Shown: one piece after another, positions 1 to 8,458 of the stretch
How positions within the stretch are numbered: position 1 is the first letter of the stretch
How the letters are laid out: every line of letters starts with the position of its first letter
Translations under genes and position numbers: made by a program
The notes under the pieces: generated by a model
What the model was told of the DNA's origin: nothing
The model's database searches: none
What the model saw: the letters and a program-made list of their open reading frames with translations, nothing else
From: JAWHQP01 sp032586195
GTDB taxonomy: Bacteria > Pseudomonadota > Gammaproteobacteria > Enterobacterales > Pasteurellaceae
NCBI GenBank assembly: GCA_032586195.1
Contig: JAWHQP010000010.1
Coordinates: 9,741-73,740 of the forward strand
Length of the DNA stretch: 64,000 nucleotides
Reading direction: 5' to 3'

Positions 1-915
1 GATAAACTCTCCCATTACCACATCTAAAAATTGGATGAGCGTTTCCACCGCGTCGGTATCTTTCCATTCATCAAAATAAAGCAGATTCATGGAAGACAAA
101 CAGCACACAAAACTTTCTTCCGCCTGCGATGGCAACATGATTTCCGTGCATAAATTAGAGGCATGAATCACCATATTTTTATCTTTATACACATCCGGTC
201 GCCCCGCATTGGCGTTATCCTTGAAGAACAGATAAGGGATGCCCGTTTCCGTTTTGCGTTGCAGCAATTTTGCCCATAACCGACGTTTATAGACATCACC
301 CGCTTTCATAGACTCCAGCCAATCGTGCCCGACGCACACACCGTAGTACATGAGTTGAATCGGGTTGCCTTCGGTATGAATATCCAACCATTCTTCGATA
401 TCGCCATGTTCAATATCAATATAGCCCGCGAATTGCCCCTTGCGTGACGTGCCCTGTGAAATTACGTCAATCACGGTATCGAACAGCTTACTGAAATTAA
501 AGGATCCGTCCGATTTGCCGTTATTGCGGATTACGCTGCCGCGCGGACGGATATCGCCAAAATAAGCGGAAGTGCCGCCGCCGATTTTGCTCATCATGCC
601 CACTTCTGCCACGGTGCTCATAATATCCTGAATGGAATCACCGATATAACTGCCGAAACAGGAAATCGGCAGACCTCGTTCTAAGCCGAAATTAGACCAA
701 ATCGGCGAAGACAGCGAAAAATAACCGCGCCCCATATAACGATAGAATTTATCGGCAAAGCCTTCAATTCCGAGCTTACGCTCGGCGTGTTCGGCAATGT
801 AACGAATACGCTCCAGCGCGGTGGTGCCTTCCAATAAATAGCCGCGTTGTAAGAATAAACGGCTGTCGTCATTAAGCCAGTGGAAGTCTGGACGTTCAGG
901 ATTAGAATAAGTCAT
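1..915 (-). CDS. nrdA: Ribonucleoside-diphosphate reductase large subunit, N-terminal part (runs off left edge)
   Basis: The large (R1) subunit of aerobic class I ribonucleotide reductase converts ribonucleoside diphosphates to deoxyribonucleotides. I translated 305 codons without interruption; the rest lies left of the window. Visible active-site elements are Cys86 in SCFGSYIGDS (the redox cysteine, E. coli C225), the N254-L-C256-x-E258 cluster (E. coli N437, C439, E441) and the Cys271-Cys272 pair (one matches E. coli C462). The protein begins directly in the R1 core: the roughly 95-residue ATP-cone that starts E. coli NrdA is absent. The start at 915 lies inside the end of nrdB (14-base overlap), so the order is nrdB-nrdA, opposite to the usual enterobacterial order. 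It looks closer to the Bacteroidetes-like NrdA group than to E. coli NrdA, but that placement is inference. Confidence 0.93.
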   Translation of the reverse strand, partial: MTYSNPERPDFHWLNDDSRLFLQRGYLLEGTTALERIRYIAEHAERKLGIEGFADKFYRYMGRGYFSLSSPIWSNFGLERGLPISCFGSYIGDSIQDIMSTVAEVGMMSKIGGGTSAYFGDIRPRGSVIRNNGKSDGSFNFSKLFDTVIDVISQGTSRKGQFAGYIDIEHGDIEEWLDIHTEGNPIQLMYYGVCVGHDWLESMKAGDVYKRRLWAKLLQRKTETGIPYLFFKDNANAGRPDVYKDKNMVIHASNLCTEIMLPSQAEESFVCCLSSMNLLYFDEWKDTDAVETLIQFLDVVMGEFI

Positions 916-1879
916 CGGCGGTAATCTGTTTCATTTTTTTGCTGTAATCGGTACTGCGTTTGTTGAAGAAATCCGTTTCCTTGGTGGAGAGAATTTCAAT
1001 ATCAAACCATTCGGTTTGGCGCAAGAGGTGGTTATCTACATGATAAGGAGCCTCTAATCCGAGTATGGTGAGAGAATTGTTGTAACGGTGGCGAATATAA
1101 TTTTCCACCGTTTTAGCGGAAATAAAATCTAGATCGCCGCTTTCAAAAATCCAATTTAAAATACCGCATTCCGCTTCAACCGCTTGATCCGCCAGTAATT
1201 TCAAATCGGTAAAAAATTGCTCGGTGAAGAGTTCACTGTGCTCTTCCCGCAAAATTTCATATAAAGCAATACCAAAGCGACCATGGATTTCTTCCTCTTT
1301 TGACGTTGCTTCCACCGCATTAGAAATGCCTTTAAACAAATTTTTGTGTTTATTGAAAGACATTATGATCAGAAACTGTCCGAACAGAGAAATATGTTCC
1401 ACAAAAAGAGAAAACATCACCAACGACAGCACAAAGCACTCTCGGCTTTGATCCTTATCCCGCATGAAATCCTCCATATAACGGATACGATTCATCAATG
1501 GTGTGAAATCGGAGAGTTGGGCGAACATATCGTTCAAGCCCAGTTTCTCCAGCAGAAACGAATAAGCGTCTTTGTGGCGGACTTCGCTTTCGGCAAAAGT
1601 ACCACCCACATCATCAATTTCAGGCTTCGGAAAATAGCGGTACAAATCGCCCCAGAAACGCTTCACGTTAACTTCCACCTGGGAAATCGCCAGCATAGTA
1701 CGGGTCAGTACCCGACGTTCATGAGGAGTGATAGCCGTTTTATAATCTTGAATATCGCCAGTGAAATTAAATTCAGTGTGCAACCAATAAGAATGGCGAA
1801 TGGCATCTTTAAATTCCAACAGCTCAGGATATTCATAAGGCTTGATATTCAGGCGTTTTTCAAACAGGTTTCGTTTCAT
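902..1879 (-). CDS. nrdB: Ribonucleoside-diphosphate reductase small subunit
   Basis: This R2 subunit holds the metal cofactor and radical that start catalysis in NrdA. The 325-residue protein has E69 in the first metal-ligand helix, then E99-x-x-H102 and Y106. These align with E. coli E115, H118 and radical Tyr122, so the radical tyrosine is kept and the phenylalanine variant of class Ic is not present. A second ligand set is seen near FVEHISLFG and EEIHGRFG. There is no ATP-cone at the N-terminus. It is about 50 residues shorter than E. coli NrdB. The start at 1879 has a GGAG-type site just upstream. It is the first gene of an nrdB-nrdA operon with 14-base overlap, and candidate NrdR boxes precede it. 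Confidence 0.93.
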   Translation of the reverse strand: MKRNLFEKRLNIKPYEYPELLEFKDAIRHSYWLHTEFNFTGDIQDYKTAITPHERRVLTRTMLAISQVEVNVKRFWGDLYRYFPKPEIDDVGGTFAESEVRHKDAYSFLLEKLGLNDMFAQLSDFTPLMNRIRYMEDFMRDKDQSRECFVLSLVMFSLFVEHISLFGQFLIIMSFNKHKNLFKGISNAVEATSKEEEIHGRFGIALYEILREEHSELFTEQFFTDLKLLADQAVEAECGILNWIFESGDLDFISAKTVENYIRHRYNNSLTILGLEAPYHVDNHLLRQTEWFDIEILSTKETDFFNKRSTDYSKKMKQITADDLF

Positions 1880-1945
1880 ATGGCTCCAATTTCCAATTAA
1901 AAACGATTTTCATTATATTAAAAATTAATATTTTGTAAATGAAAA

Positions 1946-1992
1946 ACACAACATATTGATAATAATTTCAACAGCAACACAAAATATAGGGA
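1946..1992. promoter_or_regulatory. Pair of candidate NrdR boxes upstream of nrdB
   Basis: Two 16-base elements, at 1946-1961 and 1977-1992, match the NrdR-box consensus acaCwAtATaTwGtgt at 12 and 13 positions by eye. Their starts are 31 bases apart, about three helical turns, the spacing known for paired NrdR boxes. They lie 67-113 bases before the nrdB start, where the promoter should be. NrdR is the universal bacterial repressor of ribonucleotide reductase genes; its gene is not in the window. Confidence 0.65.
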
Positions 1993-2111
1993 TTTACTGT
2001 TTAAAATAACCGTTTGATTTAACGCATAATACCTCTATTTTTGTAGTGAATCCCTTGTATAAAAAGAACACAAACTCCGCTATAATGAATTTTTTTATTT
2101 GTGGGTTTAGT

Positions 2112-2459
2112 ATGGTCTCTGTTATTTATCTTCATGCCGTTTGTGCATTTCTAAGTTTGTTTCTTCTCATTATCCGTGCGGCAATGCAGCTGAATCAAAA
2201 AGATTGGCGGGCAATAAAACTGCTAAAAATAGCACCGCACTTGGTGGACACCTTACTGGTAGTGAGCGGGTTAGTTCTGTTGTTTGGTTTTATCCAAGGC
2301 GTTCCCGTTTGGATTATGGCGAAATTTGCGCTATTGGTGGTATATATTATTTTTTCCGCCAAATTCTTTAGTCGAAAAACTCAATTTCATAGCACCGCAC
2401 ATTTGCTGATTGCATCCTCCGCGTTTATTGCCGCCTTGTTGTTCGGTTACTTCCATTAA
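2112..2459 (+). CDS. sirB2: SirB2-family small membrane protein
   Basis: A small integral membrane protein of the SirB family (named from Salmonella invasion-gene regulation; biochemical role unknown). From the ATG at 2112 it is 115 residues with four hydrophobic stretches: about 1-21, 41-61, 66-82 and 96-112. The open frame extends upstream to 2046, but that part includes a TATAAT-like sequence near 2081-2086 that looks like the -10 of its own promoter, so the internal ATG giving MVSVIYLHAV is preferred. Ribosome-binding signal is weak. It carries an uptake sequence at 2234-2242 inside the coding region. It faces yciH across a shared terminator. Family assignment is good; function is unknown. 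Confidence 0.75.
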   Translation: MVSVIYLHAVCAFLSLFLLIIRAAMQLNQKDWRAIKLLKIAPHLVDTLLVVSGLVLLFGFIQGVPVWIMAKFALLVVYIIFSAKFFSRKTQFHSTAHLLIASSAFIAALLFGYFH

Positions 2460-2465
2460 CCATAA

Positions 2466-2496
2466 AAAATGCCGAATCCTTACGATTCGGCATTTT
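2466..2496. terminator. Bidirectional terminator between sirB2 and yciH
   Basis: A 13-base-pair perfect stem (2466-2478 with 2484-2496) and 5-base loop. The stem ends in A/T runs on both sides, so it can end transcription from both converging genes. Confidence 0.85.
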
Positions 2497-2516
2497 GGTA
2501 TACAATAGCTTTAAAT

Positions 2517-2837
2517 TCATCCACCCGCCAGTTTTACCGTGAATCCCTTTTGTTCTAACAGCCGTTTGAGCAAATCTCGTTTTTCCCCTTGAATTTCAAT
2601 GGTACCTTGCTTAACGGAACCGCCGCAGCCGCAGCGTTTTTTCAATTCGGCGGCAAGTTTTTTCAGCTCGTCATCTGTCAAATCCAAGCCGGTGATAACG
2701 CTCACGCCGCTACCCTTGCGACCGCTGGTCTGGCGTTGAATACGCACTATTCCGTCACCTTTCGGGCGAACTGCCTGTGGCGTTGGCTGGCTAATTCGGC
2801 CGGTTTCCGTGGAATAAATCAAAGTTGAATCTGTCAT
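2517..2837 (-). CDS. yciH: SUI1/eIF1-family translation factor YciH
   Basis: A 106-residue bacterial homologue of eukaryotic initiation factor eIF1 (SUI1 fold). In E. coli YciH it is linked to start-codon fidelity and translation under stress. The N-terminal 30 residues are polar; the SUI1 domain follows from about residue 30, with the conserved K-K-R-C-G-C-G-G segment at about 66-73 and a basic RDLLKRLLEQKG helix near the end. The stop codon of pyrF overlaps the start by one base, so the two are translationally coupled, as in E. coli. It is the last gene of the lapAB-pyrF-yciH run before the terminator at 2466-2496. Confidence 0.93.
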   Translation of the reverse strand: MTDSTLIYSTETGRISQPTPQAVRPKGDGIVRIQRQTSGRKGSGVSVITGLDLTDDELKKLAAELKKRCGCGGSVKQGTIEIQGEKRDLLKRLLEQKGFTVKLAGG

Positions 2838-3541
2838 TATGCACCTAAATTCGCGATGGAATTGTTAATGGAACGCAGTACTTCCGCCGGATTGCTCGAT
2901 TGCGTAATCGGACGCCCAATCACAAGATAATCGGCGCCGGCCTCAATTGCTGCCGGTGGTGTCATCACGCGACGTTGATCACCAAATTCACTACCCACAG
3001 GGCGAATACCCGGGGTAACTAATTTAAAGTCTTTGCCCAAGTGCTGGCGCAAAATTTCCACTTCCTGCGGCGAGCAAACCACGCCATCTAAACCGGCACG
3101 TTGAGTCAAGTGAGCCAGGCGAATAACCTGTTCCATCGGCGAGGCGTTAATGCCGATTTGTAATAAATCTAAATCTTCCATGCTGGTAAGAACGGTAACA
3201 CCGATTAACAAGGGCTTATCATTACCATACGGTTCCAAGATTTTGCGGGCTTCTTCCATCATACGTAAGCCGCCGCTGGCATGCAAATCCACCATCCAAA
3301 CCCCTAAATCCGCCGCAGAGCGTACCGCTCTTGCCACAGTGTTCGGAATATCATGGTATTTCAAATCAAGAAACACATCAAAATTACGTTGATGCAGTTG
3401 TTTAACAAAATTAGTGCCTAAAGTGGTAAACATTTCTTTACCAACCTTCAAACGGCATTGGCTTGGATCAATTTGATCCACTAAACTCAAAGCTTCCGCC
3501 TCGGTTTCATAATCTAATGCAACAATAATTTTACTGTTCAT
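2837..3541 (-). CDS. pyrF: Orotidine-5'-phosphate decarboxylase
   Basis: It catalyses the last step of de novo UMP synthesis, decarboxylating OMP in the cytoplasm. The 234-residue length is normal for the bacterial group I enzyme. The catalytic D-x-K-x-x-D signature is seen as LDLKYHDIPNT at about residues 58-68, and the phosphate-binding TPGIR near residue 180 and GRPIT near 209 are present. An AAGGA site lies upstream of the ATG at 3541. It is 23 bases downstream of lapB and overlaps yciH by one base, so it is very likely cotranscribed. Confidence 0.97.
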   Translation of the reverse strand: MNSKIIVALDYETEAEALSLVDQIDPSQCRLKVGKEMFTTLGTNFVKQLHQRNFDVFLDLKYHDIPNTVARAVRSAADLGVWMVDLHASGGLRMMEEARKILEPYGNDKPLLIGVTVLTSMEDLDLLQIGINASPMEQVIRLAHLTQRAGLDGVVCSPQEVEILRQHLGKDFKLVTPGIRPVGSEFGDQRRVMTPPAAIEAGADYLVIGRPITQSSNPAEVLRSINNSIANLGA

Positions 3542-3564
3542 TGCTAATATCCTTTCTATTTATG

Positions 3565-4758
3565 CTAATTATTCGAATCCAGACCACGAATCGGTTTTAC
3601 TTTTTCCCATTGCCGGCACGAAGGGCAGCACCACATTAATTTGTGGCTTTGATAACCACAATTGGTACAGCGATAATCAAAGCCTTGTTTAATGCGTTCG
3701 CCCACCAATTTATGCAACAAAATCAAGCTGTCTTTGCCGCGGCCACGCTCCGCGTCATCCACTTGATATTGAATAAAGCGATGGAATAAAAACAGGCTCG
3801 GATTTTTATTTAACTGCTGATAAAGATTATTCTGCGCCGCGGCGCGACCATCCTTTTCCTCAACTAAATCCGTCAGAGCAAGATCAACACTGCTATTTTT
3901 ATTGGTTTGGCTTGCCCGAATCAAGAAGAGCTCATAGTTATCACGATGTCCCAATTTATCATAACACTCCTTTAATTGCGGCAGCACCTCACCGATATAG
4001 CTGGTATTTTGCTCAAGAACATGTTCAAGAACGGGCACGGCTTCCGCATAATCCTGTTTAGCAATCAACAAATCACCTAATAACATAGAAGCTCGTACAC
4101 AACTCGGCGACACGTTCAAGGCTTGCCGTAATATATCCTCCGGTTTCTCTTTGCCGTCTGGAGCAAGCGTATTTGCGTATTCACAATAAAATTGAGCCAG
4201 TTCGATATTATCTTCACGGGGGGAAATTTTAGCTAATTTCTCAGCCACATTGACGGCTTTCTTCCATTCTTTCGTTTTTTGATAAATTACAGCCAACTGC
4301 TGTAATGCACCTTCGGCAAAATCCGGCTCATCTACCAGCATAATATAGATATGTTCCGCCCGATCAAAGAATCCTACCGCCATAAAATCCTTTGCAAGTT
4401 GTTGTTTTGCCAGTAATTTCTGTTCAAAGGAATAATTCGGGCTGCGATCCAGCCCTTGATGAATACGCAAAGCCCGATCCACCTCACCACGAGAGCGGAA
4501 CAGATTACCGAGCGTTAATTCGGCTTCAAACTGTGACTGTTGATCAATATCATTTTCGGCTTCCTGTTTCTGCAGCATATCCAAGAACAAATCCACCGCT
4601 TTTTCAGTTTGATGGGATAACAGAAAATTCACCCCCGTCACATAATCGCGCGAGAGCTTATTACTCACATCTTCCTGATCTTTTTTAGCACTGCGATGCC
4701 CCATATACCAGCCGTAGGCAGCAGCAATCGGTAAAAGCAGAAAGAGTAATTCAAGCAT
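3565..4758 (-). CDS. lapB: Lipopolysaccharide assembly protein B (TPR protein)
   Basis: LapB is an inner-membrane TPR protein that recruits FtsH to degrade LpxC, so it balances lipopolysaccharide against phospholipid synthesis. The 397 residues begin with one membrane helix (about 1-20), followed by helical TPR repeats over about 45-330, and end with a rubredoxin-like metal knuckle: two CxxC pairs within CTNCGY and CCPSC near residues 362-380. That matches E. coli LapB (389 residues). The start overlaps the lapA stop at 4758 by one base. Together with lapA this is the conserved lapAB pair. Confidence 0.95.
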   Translation of the reverse strand: MLELLFLLLPIAAAYGWYMGHRSAKKDQEDVSNKLSRDYVTGVNFLLSHQTEKAVDLFLDMLQKQEAENDIDQQSQFEAELTLGNLFRSRGEVDRALRIHQGLDRSPNYSFEQKLLAKQQLAKDFMAVGFFDRAEHIYIMLVDEPDFAEGALQQLAVIYQKTKEWKKAVNVAEKLAKISPREDNIELAQFYCEYANTLAPDGKEKPEDILRQALNVSPSCVRASMLLGDLLIAKQDYAEAVPVLEHVLEQNTSYIGEVLPQLKECYDKLGHRDNYELFLIRASQTNKNSSVDLALTDLVEEKDGRAAAQNNLYQQLNKNPSLFLFHRFIQYQVDDAERGRGKDSLILLHKLVGERIKQGFDYRCTNCGYQSHKLMWCCPSCRQWEKVKPIRGLDSNN

Positions 4759-5054
4759 TATTGGGCAGCCTTATCCCGACTGGTGGTAAGTTCGTTTATT
4801 TGCAAAGTTTGACGTTTAACCTGGCGGGTTAGTGCAAGATTTTTGAGTTTTAGTTTAATATAAAAGAAACCTGTAATGAGCCAACCTAAAATCAAACCTA
4901 AACCAAACAGAACGGCAACCAGGGAAGAGAGCTGTAATTCGCTTTGTGCCACAATATAGTTAAATGTAATTATCTGATCATTATTTGCACCCACAGTAAT
5001 AGCAACGAGCACAATAGCAATCACAATAATAAAACCCAAAATGTATTTAATCAT
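4758..5054 (-). CDS. lapA: Lipopolysaccharide assembly protein A
   Basis: A 98-residue inner-membrane protein of the LapA (YciS, DUF1049) family, partner of LapB in controlling LpxC and LPS assembly. Two transmembrane helices are visible (about 3-22 and 42-66), followed by a basic, probably coiled, cytoplasmic tail. It directly precedes and overlaps lapB. It lies 109 bases downstream of ihfB, with the ihfB terminator between them, so lapAB probably also has its own promoter. Confidence 0.93.
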   Translation of the reverse strand: MIKYILGFIIVIAIVLVAITVGANNDQIITFNYIVAQSELQLSSLVAVLFGLGLILGWLITGFFYIKLKLKNLALTRQVKRQTLQINELTTSRDKAAQ

Positions 5055-5100
5055 ACCGAATACCCCTTAAATCCAAGTTGGTTTCATTATGCCAAAAATA

Positions 5101-5133
5101 AAAACAAAAAACGACACGTTTAAGTGTCGTTTT
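5101..5133 (-). terminator. Rho-independent terminator of ihfB
   Basis: A 10-base-pair perfect stem (5108-5117 with 5124-5133) and 6-base loop, followed on the minus strand by a T-rich run (complement of 5101-5110). It lies between ihfB and lapA. Confidence 0.85.
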
Positions 5134-5163
5134 GCCCGTAATTTGAGTTAAATCAGAGGAAAT

Positions 5164-5442
5164 TTAGAAATCTACCCGCTCACGCAATTCTTTACCCGCT
5201 TTAAAGTGCGGTACACATTTTGAGTCTAATTTGACCTGTTCGCCTGTTTTAGGATTGCGGCCCAGACGCGGTTGGCGAAAATGCAATGAAAAACTGCCAA
5301 ATCCACGAATTTCAATACGATCGCCTGATTCCAGCGCCTCAGACATATGTTCTAAAATTGCTTTTACTGAATTTTCGACAGCTTTCACAGGAATAGAATT
5401 GTTCTTTTCAATTAACGCTTCAATAAGTTCTGATTTCGTCAT
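5164..5442 (-). CDS. ihfB: Integration host factor subunit beta
   Basis: The beta subunit of the IHF heterodimer bends DNA at specific sites and acts in transcription, replication and recombination. The 92 residues show the HU/IHF fold: N-terminal helices, GFGSFSLHFR at about 46-55, and the beta-arm GRNPKTGEQV at about 61-70 with the intercalating proline. The subunit call (beta rather than alpha) rests on overall similarity and on position next to rpsA, as in E. coli. An uptake sequence copy (5204-5212) is read through inside the coding region. Confidence 0.95.
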   Translation of the reverse strand: MTKSELIEALIEKNNSIPVKAVENSVKAILEHMSEALESGDRIEIRGFGSFSLHFRQPRLGRNPKTGEQVKLDSKCVPHFKAGKELRERVDF

Positions 5443-5525
5443 AATGCAATCCTTAATGACAGCGAATCAACATAATGACTTAAATTAAATAATTATGTTG
5501 TATCACTTATGCTTAAAAGATATAA

Positions 5526-5546
5526 CTGGCGTGTAAAACACGCCAG
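5526..5546 (-). terminator. Probable terminator of rpsA
   Basis: An 8-base-pair GC-rich perfect stem (5526-5533 with 5539-5546), loop TAAAA, 22 bases after the rpsA stop on the minus strand. The following T-run is broken, so it may be leaky toward ihfB. Confidence 0.65.
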
Positions 5547-5568
5547 CTTTAATAATCAGTGAATAAAA

Positions 5569-7218
5569 TTACTCACCTTTAGCAGCTTTGAATGCTTCAG
5601 CCATTGCATTCGGAATAGCAACATCTTCCTGTTTGTTATTCACGCTTGCAACCGCCGCCGCTTCTTCAGCTTGGTCTTTCGCACGTACAGATAAGTGAAC
5701 GATACGGGCTTTACGATCTACACCGGTATATTTCGCTTCAACCACATCACCGGCATTCACTTCGTCAGTTAAATCCGCTGCACGGATGTAACCTTCCACA
5801 CCGCCGTCCAATTCGACTTTGGCGCCTTTAGCGTCAGCTTCAACAACTTTAGCACTTAATACAGCACCTTTTTTATTCACGGCAACGAAATTGTTGAACG
5901 GATCTTCTTCAAGTTGTTTAATACCTAAGGAAATACGTTCTTTAGCAGAATCGACCTGCAATACCACTGCGGCAACTTCATCACCTTTTTTATAGTTACG
6001 CACGGCTTCTTCACCCGGAATATTCCAGGAAATATCGGACAAGTGAACCAAACCGTCAATGCCACCTTCAAGACCGATGAATATACCGAAATCAGTGATC
6101 GATTTAATTTTACCTTCAACTTTATCGCCTTTGCTGTGAGTCTCGGCAAATTGTAACCACGGGTTAGGCTTGCATTGTTTTAAACCTAAAGAAATACGAC
6201 GACGTTCTTCATCAATTTCTAACACCATCACTTCAACGGTATCGCCTAAGCTCACCACTTTAGACGGGTGAATGTTTTTGTTTGTCCAATCCATTTCCGA
6301 AACGTGAACCAAACCTTCAACGCCATCTAAGATCTCAACGAAACAACCGTAGTCGGTCAAATTAGTCACTTTACCGGTTAATTTGCTGCCGACCGGATGA
6401 TTTTGAGCGATTTCAACCCAAGGATCCTGACCCAGCTGTTTTAAGCCCAAAGATACGCGCGTACGATCTTTGTCAAATTTCAATACCTTAACCGTGATTT
6501 CATCACCTACATTCACGATTTCGCTTGGATGTTTAACGCGTTTCCAAGCCATATCAGTGATGTGTAATAAACCGTCAACACCGCCTAAATCAACGAATGC
6601 ACCGTAGTCCGTTAAGTTTTTAACGGTACCTTTCACTTCGGCGCCTTCGGCAAGGTTCGCTAAGATTTCTTCGCGATCCTGGCTGTTTTCCGATTCGATT
6701 ACCGCGCGACGGGAAACAACGACATTGTTGCGTTTCTGGTCTAATTTAATGACTTTAAATTCTAATTCTTTACCTTCAAGATGTAAGGTATCGCGTACCG
6801 GACGCGTATCTACCAATGAACCCGGTAAGAATGCGCGAACACCGTTTAACTCAACTGTGAAACCACCTTTCACTTTACCGTTGATTAAACCGACAACAGT
6901 TGCCTGCTCTTCGTATGCTTTTTCCAATTCAATCCAAGATTCGTGACGAACGGCTTTTTCACGAGAAAGTTTAGTTTCGCCGAAACCGTCTTCCACGGCG
7001 TCTAACGCTACGTTTACCACATCACCGACTTTAACTTCTAATTCACCTTGTGCATTTAAAAATTCTTCAACGGGAATTGCGGATTCTGATTTTAGACCGG
7101 CGTCAACAAGCACAAAGCCTTTCTGGATAGCAACAACAGTACCGCTAACGATTGAACCTTGACGGGTTTCAAGTTCTTTTAATGATTCTTCAAAGAGTTG
7201 AGCAAAAGATTCTGACAT
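5569..7218 (-). CDS. rpsA: 30S ribosomal protein S1
   Basis: S1 binds mRNA at the 30S subunit and is required for initiation on most messages. The 549-residue protein (E. coli 557) contains six S1 RNA-binding repeats at roughly 20-87, 105-171, 191-260, 276-346, 363-433 and 450-519. The central ones carry the recurring DYGAFVDLGG, DYGCFVEI and DFGIFIGLEGG strands and a VHxSxxxW-type segment. It sits between cmk and ihfB, the usual gammaproteobacterial order. The 99 bases before it contain a TATAAT on the minus strand (7261-7266), so a local promoter is plausible. Confidence 0.98.
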   Translation of the reverse strand: MSESFAQLFEESLKELETRQGSIVSGTVVAIQKGFVLVDAGLKSESAIPVEEFLNAQGELEVKVGDVVNVALDAVEDGFGETKLSREKAVRHESWIELEKAYEEQATVVGLINGKVKGGFTVELNGVRAFLPGSLVDTRPVRDTLHLEGKELEFKVIKLDQKRNNVVVSRRAVIESENSQDREEILANLAEGAEVKGTVKNLTDYGAFVDLGGVDGLLHITDMAWKRVKHPSEIVNVGDEITVKVLKFDKDRTRVSLGLKQLGQDPWVEIAQNHPVGSKLTGKVTNLTDYGCFVEILDGVEGLVHVSEMDWTNKNIHPSKVVSLGDTVEVMVLEIDEERRRISLGLKQCKPNPWLQFAETHSKGDKVEGKIKSITDFGIFIGLEGGIDGLVHLSDISWNIPGEEAVRNYKKGDEVAAVVLQVDSAKERISLGIKQLEEDPFNNFVAVNKKGAVLSAKVVEADAKGAKVELDGGVEGYIRAADLTDEVNAGDVVEAKYTGVDRKARIVHLSVRAKDQAEEAAAVASVNNKQEDVAIPNAMAEAFKAAKGE

Positions 7219-7317
7219 AAATTAATCTTCTAAAATGTTAATAACGTCCACCTTTAATCCATTATAAAGTGGGGCTGATAATAAACGTTTATCCATCCAT
7301 GCATAAACGGGGTTAAA

Positions 7318-7998
7318 CTAATTTAAACCGAGACGCTGCCGAATATAGGCTAAGGCCCGTGCAATCACTTCATCAATGCTTAGCTCGGTACTATCCAGCA
7401 ACAGCGCATCTTCGGCCGGTTTTAACGGCGCAACGGCACGATTTCTATCACGGTAATCCCGATCCTTAATCTCGGTTAAAATCTGCGCAAAGTTACCATT
7501 AATTCCTTTATTTTGCAACTGTTTAAGCCGTCTTTTTGCTCTTTCTTCCGCACCGGCATCTAAAAACAGCTTCACTTGAGCCTGCGGAAACACAATCGTA
7601 CCCATATCGCGTCCATCCGCGATCAGCCCTTCTCCCGTGGCGAAATCCCGCTGACGCTGCAGCAAGGCTGCGCGTACTTGTGGAAAGACTGCGACCTTGG
7701 AAGCGGCGGCCGCCACCTCCTGTGTGCGGATTTGAGCACTGACATTTTCGCCGTCCAGAATAATCTGCACTTCTCCTTGCCGAGGCTCAAACCGAATACT
7801 TAACCCGCGCGCTAATTCGGCCAATGCGGCTTCATTATCCAACGCCACCCGCTGTTTTAACGCCGCCAACGCCGTTACACGATAAATCGCCCCGCTATCC
7901 AATAAGTTAAATCCCAGTTTCTCAGCCAAAGCGTAACACAAGGTGCCTTTCCCCGCCCCACTCGGTCCGTCCACCGTAATCACAATATTTTTGTTCAT
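7318..7998 (-). CDS. cmk: Cytidylate kinase
   Basis: It phosphorylates CMP and dCMP to the diphosphates using ATP, and so feeds both RNA synthesis and the ribonucleotide reductase at the left of this window. The 226 residues start with the P-loop GPSGAGKGT at about 11-19. The family's conserved DGRDMGT (about 128-134) and the lid segment with repeated R/K residues (DRDYRDRNR) are visible. Length is normal. It is upstream of rpsA in the same direction, a classic cmk-rpsA arrangement. Confidence 0.97.
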   Translation of the reverse strand: MNKNIVITVDGPSGAGKGTLCYALAEKLGFNLLDSGAIYRVTALAALKQRVALDNEAALAELARGLSIRFEPRQGEVQIILDGENVSAQIRTQEVAAAASKVAVFPQVRAALLQRQRDFATGEGLIADGRDMGTIVFPQAQVKLFLDAGAEERAKRRLKQLQNKGINGNFAQILTEIKDRDYRDRNRAVAPLKPAEDALLLDSTELSIDEVIARALAYIRQRLGLN

Positions 7999-8458
7999 AA
8001 ATCACTCTTTATCTTATATTTCAAAATATTTGTTCAAACCGATGTTTATTCTATCAAACATTTCATAACGGTTGCGATACATTGAACGCCTTTATCTCCG
8101 AATTTAACGCAAATTTTTTCGCTCAACTTTCAAGCAGATACGTCAATAACTGCAACTATCCGATTCAGGATATATAAAAGTGCGGTGCTGAAATTCCGAG
8201 TTTTAACCGGCCACTCGTTACACTTCGACAAATTTCAATGAATATGTCCCTTTTCAACAGAATTATTTTTATAAAAATTAAATTTCAAATAACTCGGATC
8301 CAGCCGAATTTTGTACGAAAAATAATTTTTTACAGCCGAACAAAGCAATCAAATTTCAATTCACTCTTGTTATTCTTTAATCCGAAGTTTAACAGGATGT
8401 TGTTAGTTGTTTATCCCCTTCTTATTTTCACCATCTCTCAATATAAGGAGAATTTATT
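7999..8458. other. AT-rich divergent intergenic region between cmk and arcB
   Basis: This 460-base non-coding stretch lies between divergent genes and must hold the promoters of both cmk and arcB. It contains one full extended uptake sequence (core 8178-8186 with a GAGTTTT tail to 8206) and an AGGAG ribosome-binding site just before arcB (8444-8448). I searched by eye for paired ArgR half-sites (TGAAT/ATTCA) and saw only scattered single ones. A short open frame at 8238-8492 has no ribosome-binding signal or recognisable product and is not called. Confidence 0.6.

Noticed and set aside
1346..1900. Open frame of 184 codons antisense to nrdB
   Set aside because: It overlaps nrdB on the opposite strand, with no promoter or family resemblance. 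Shadow of a real gene.
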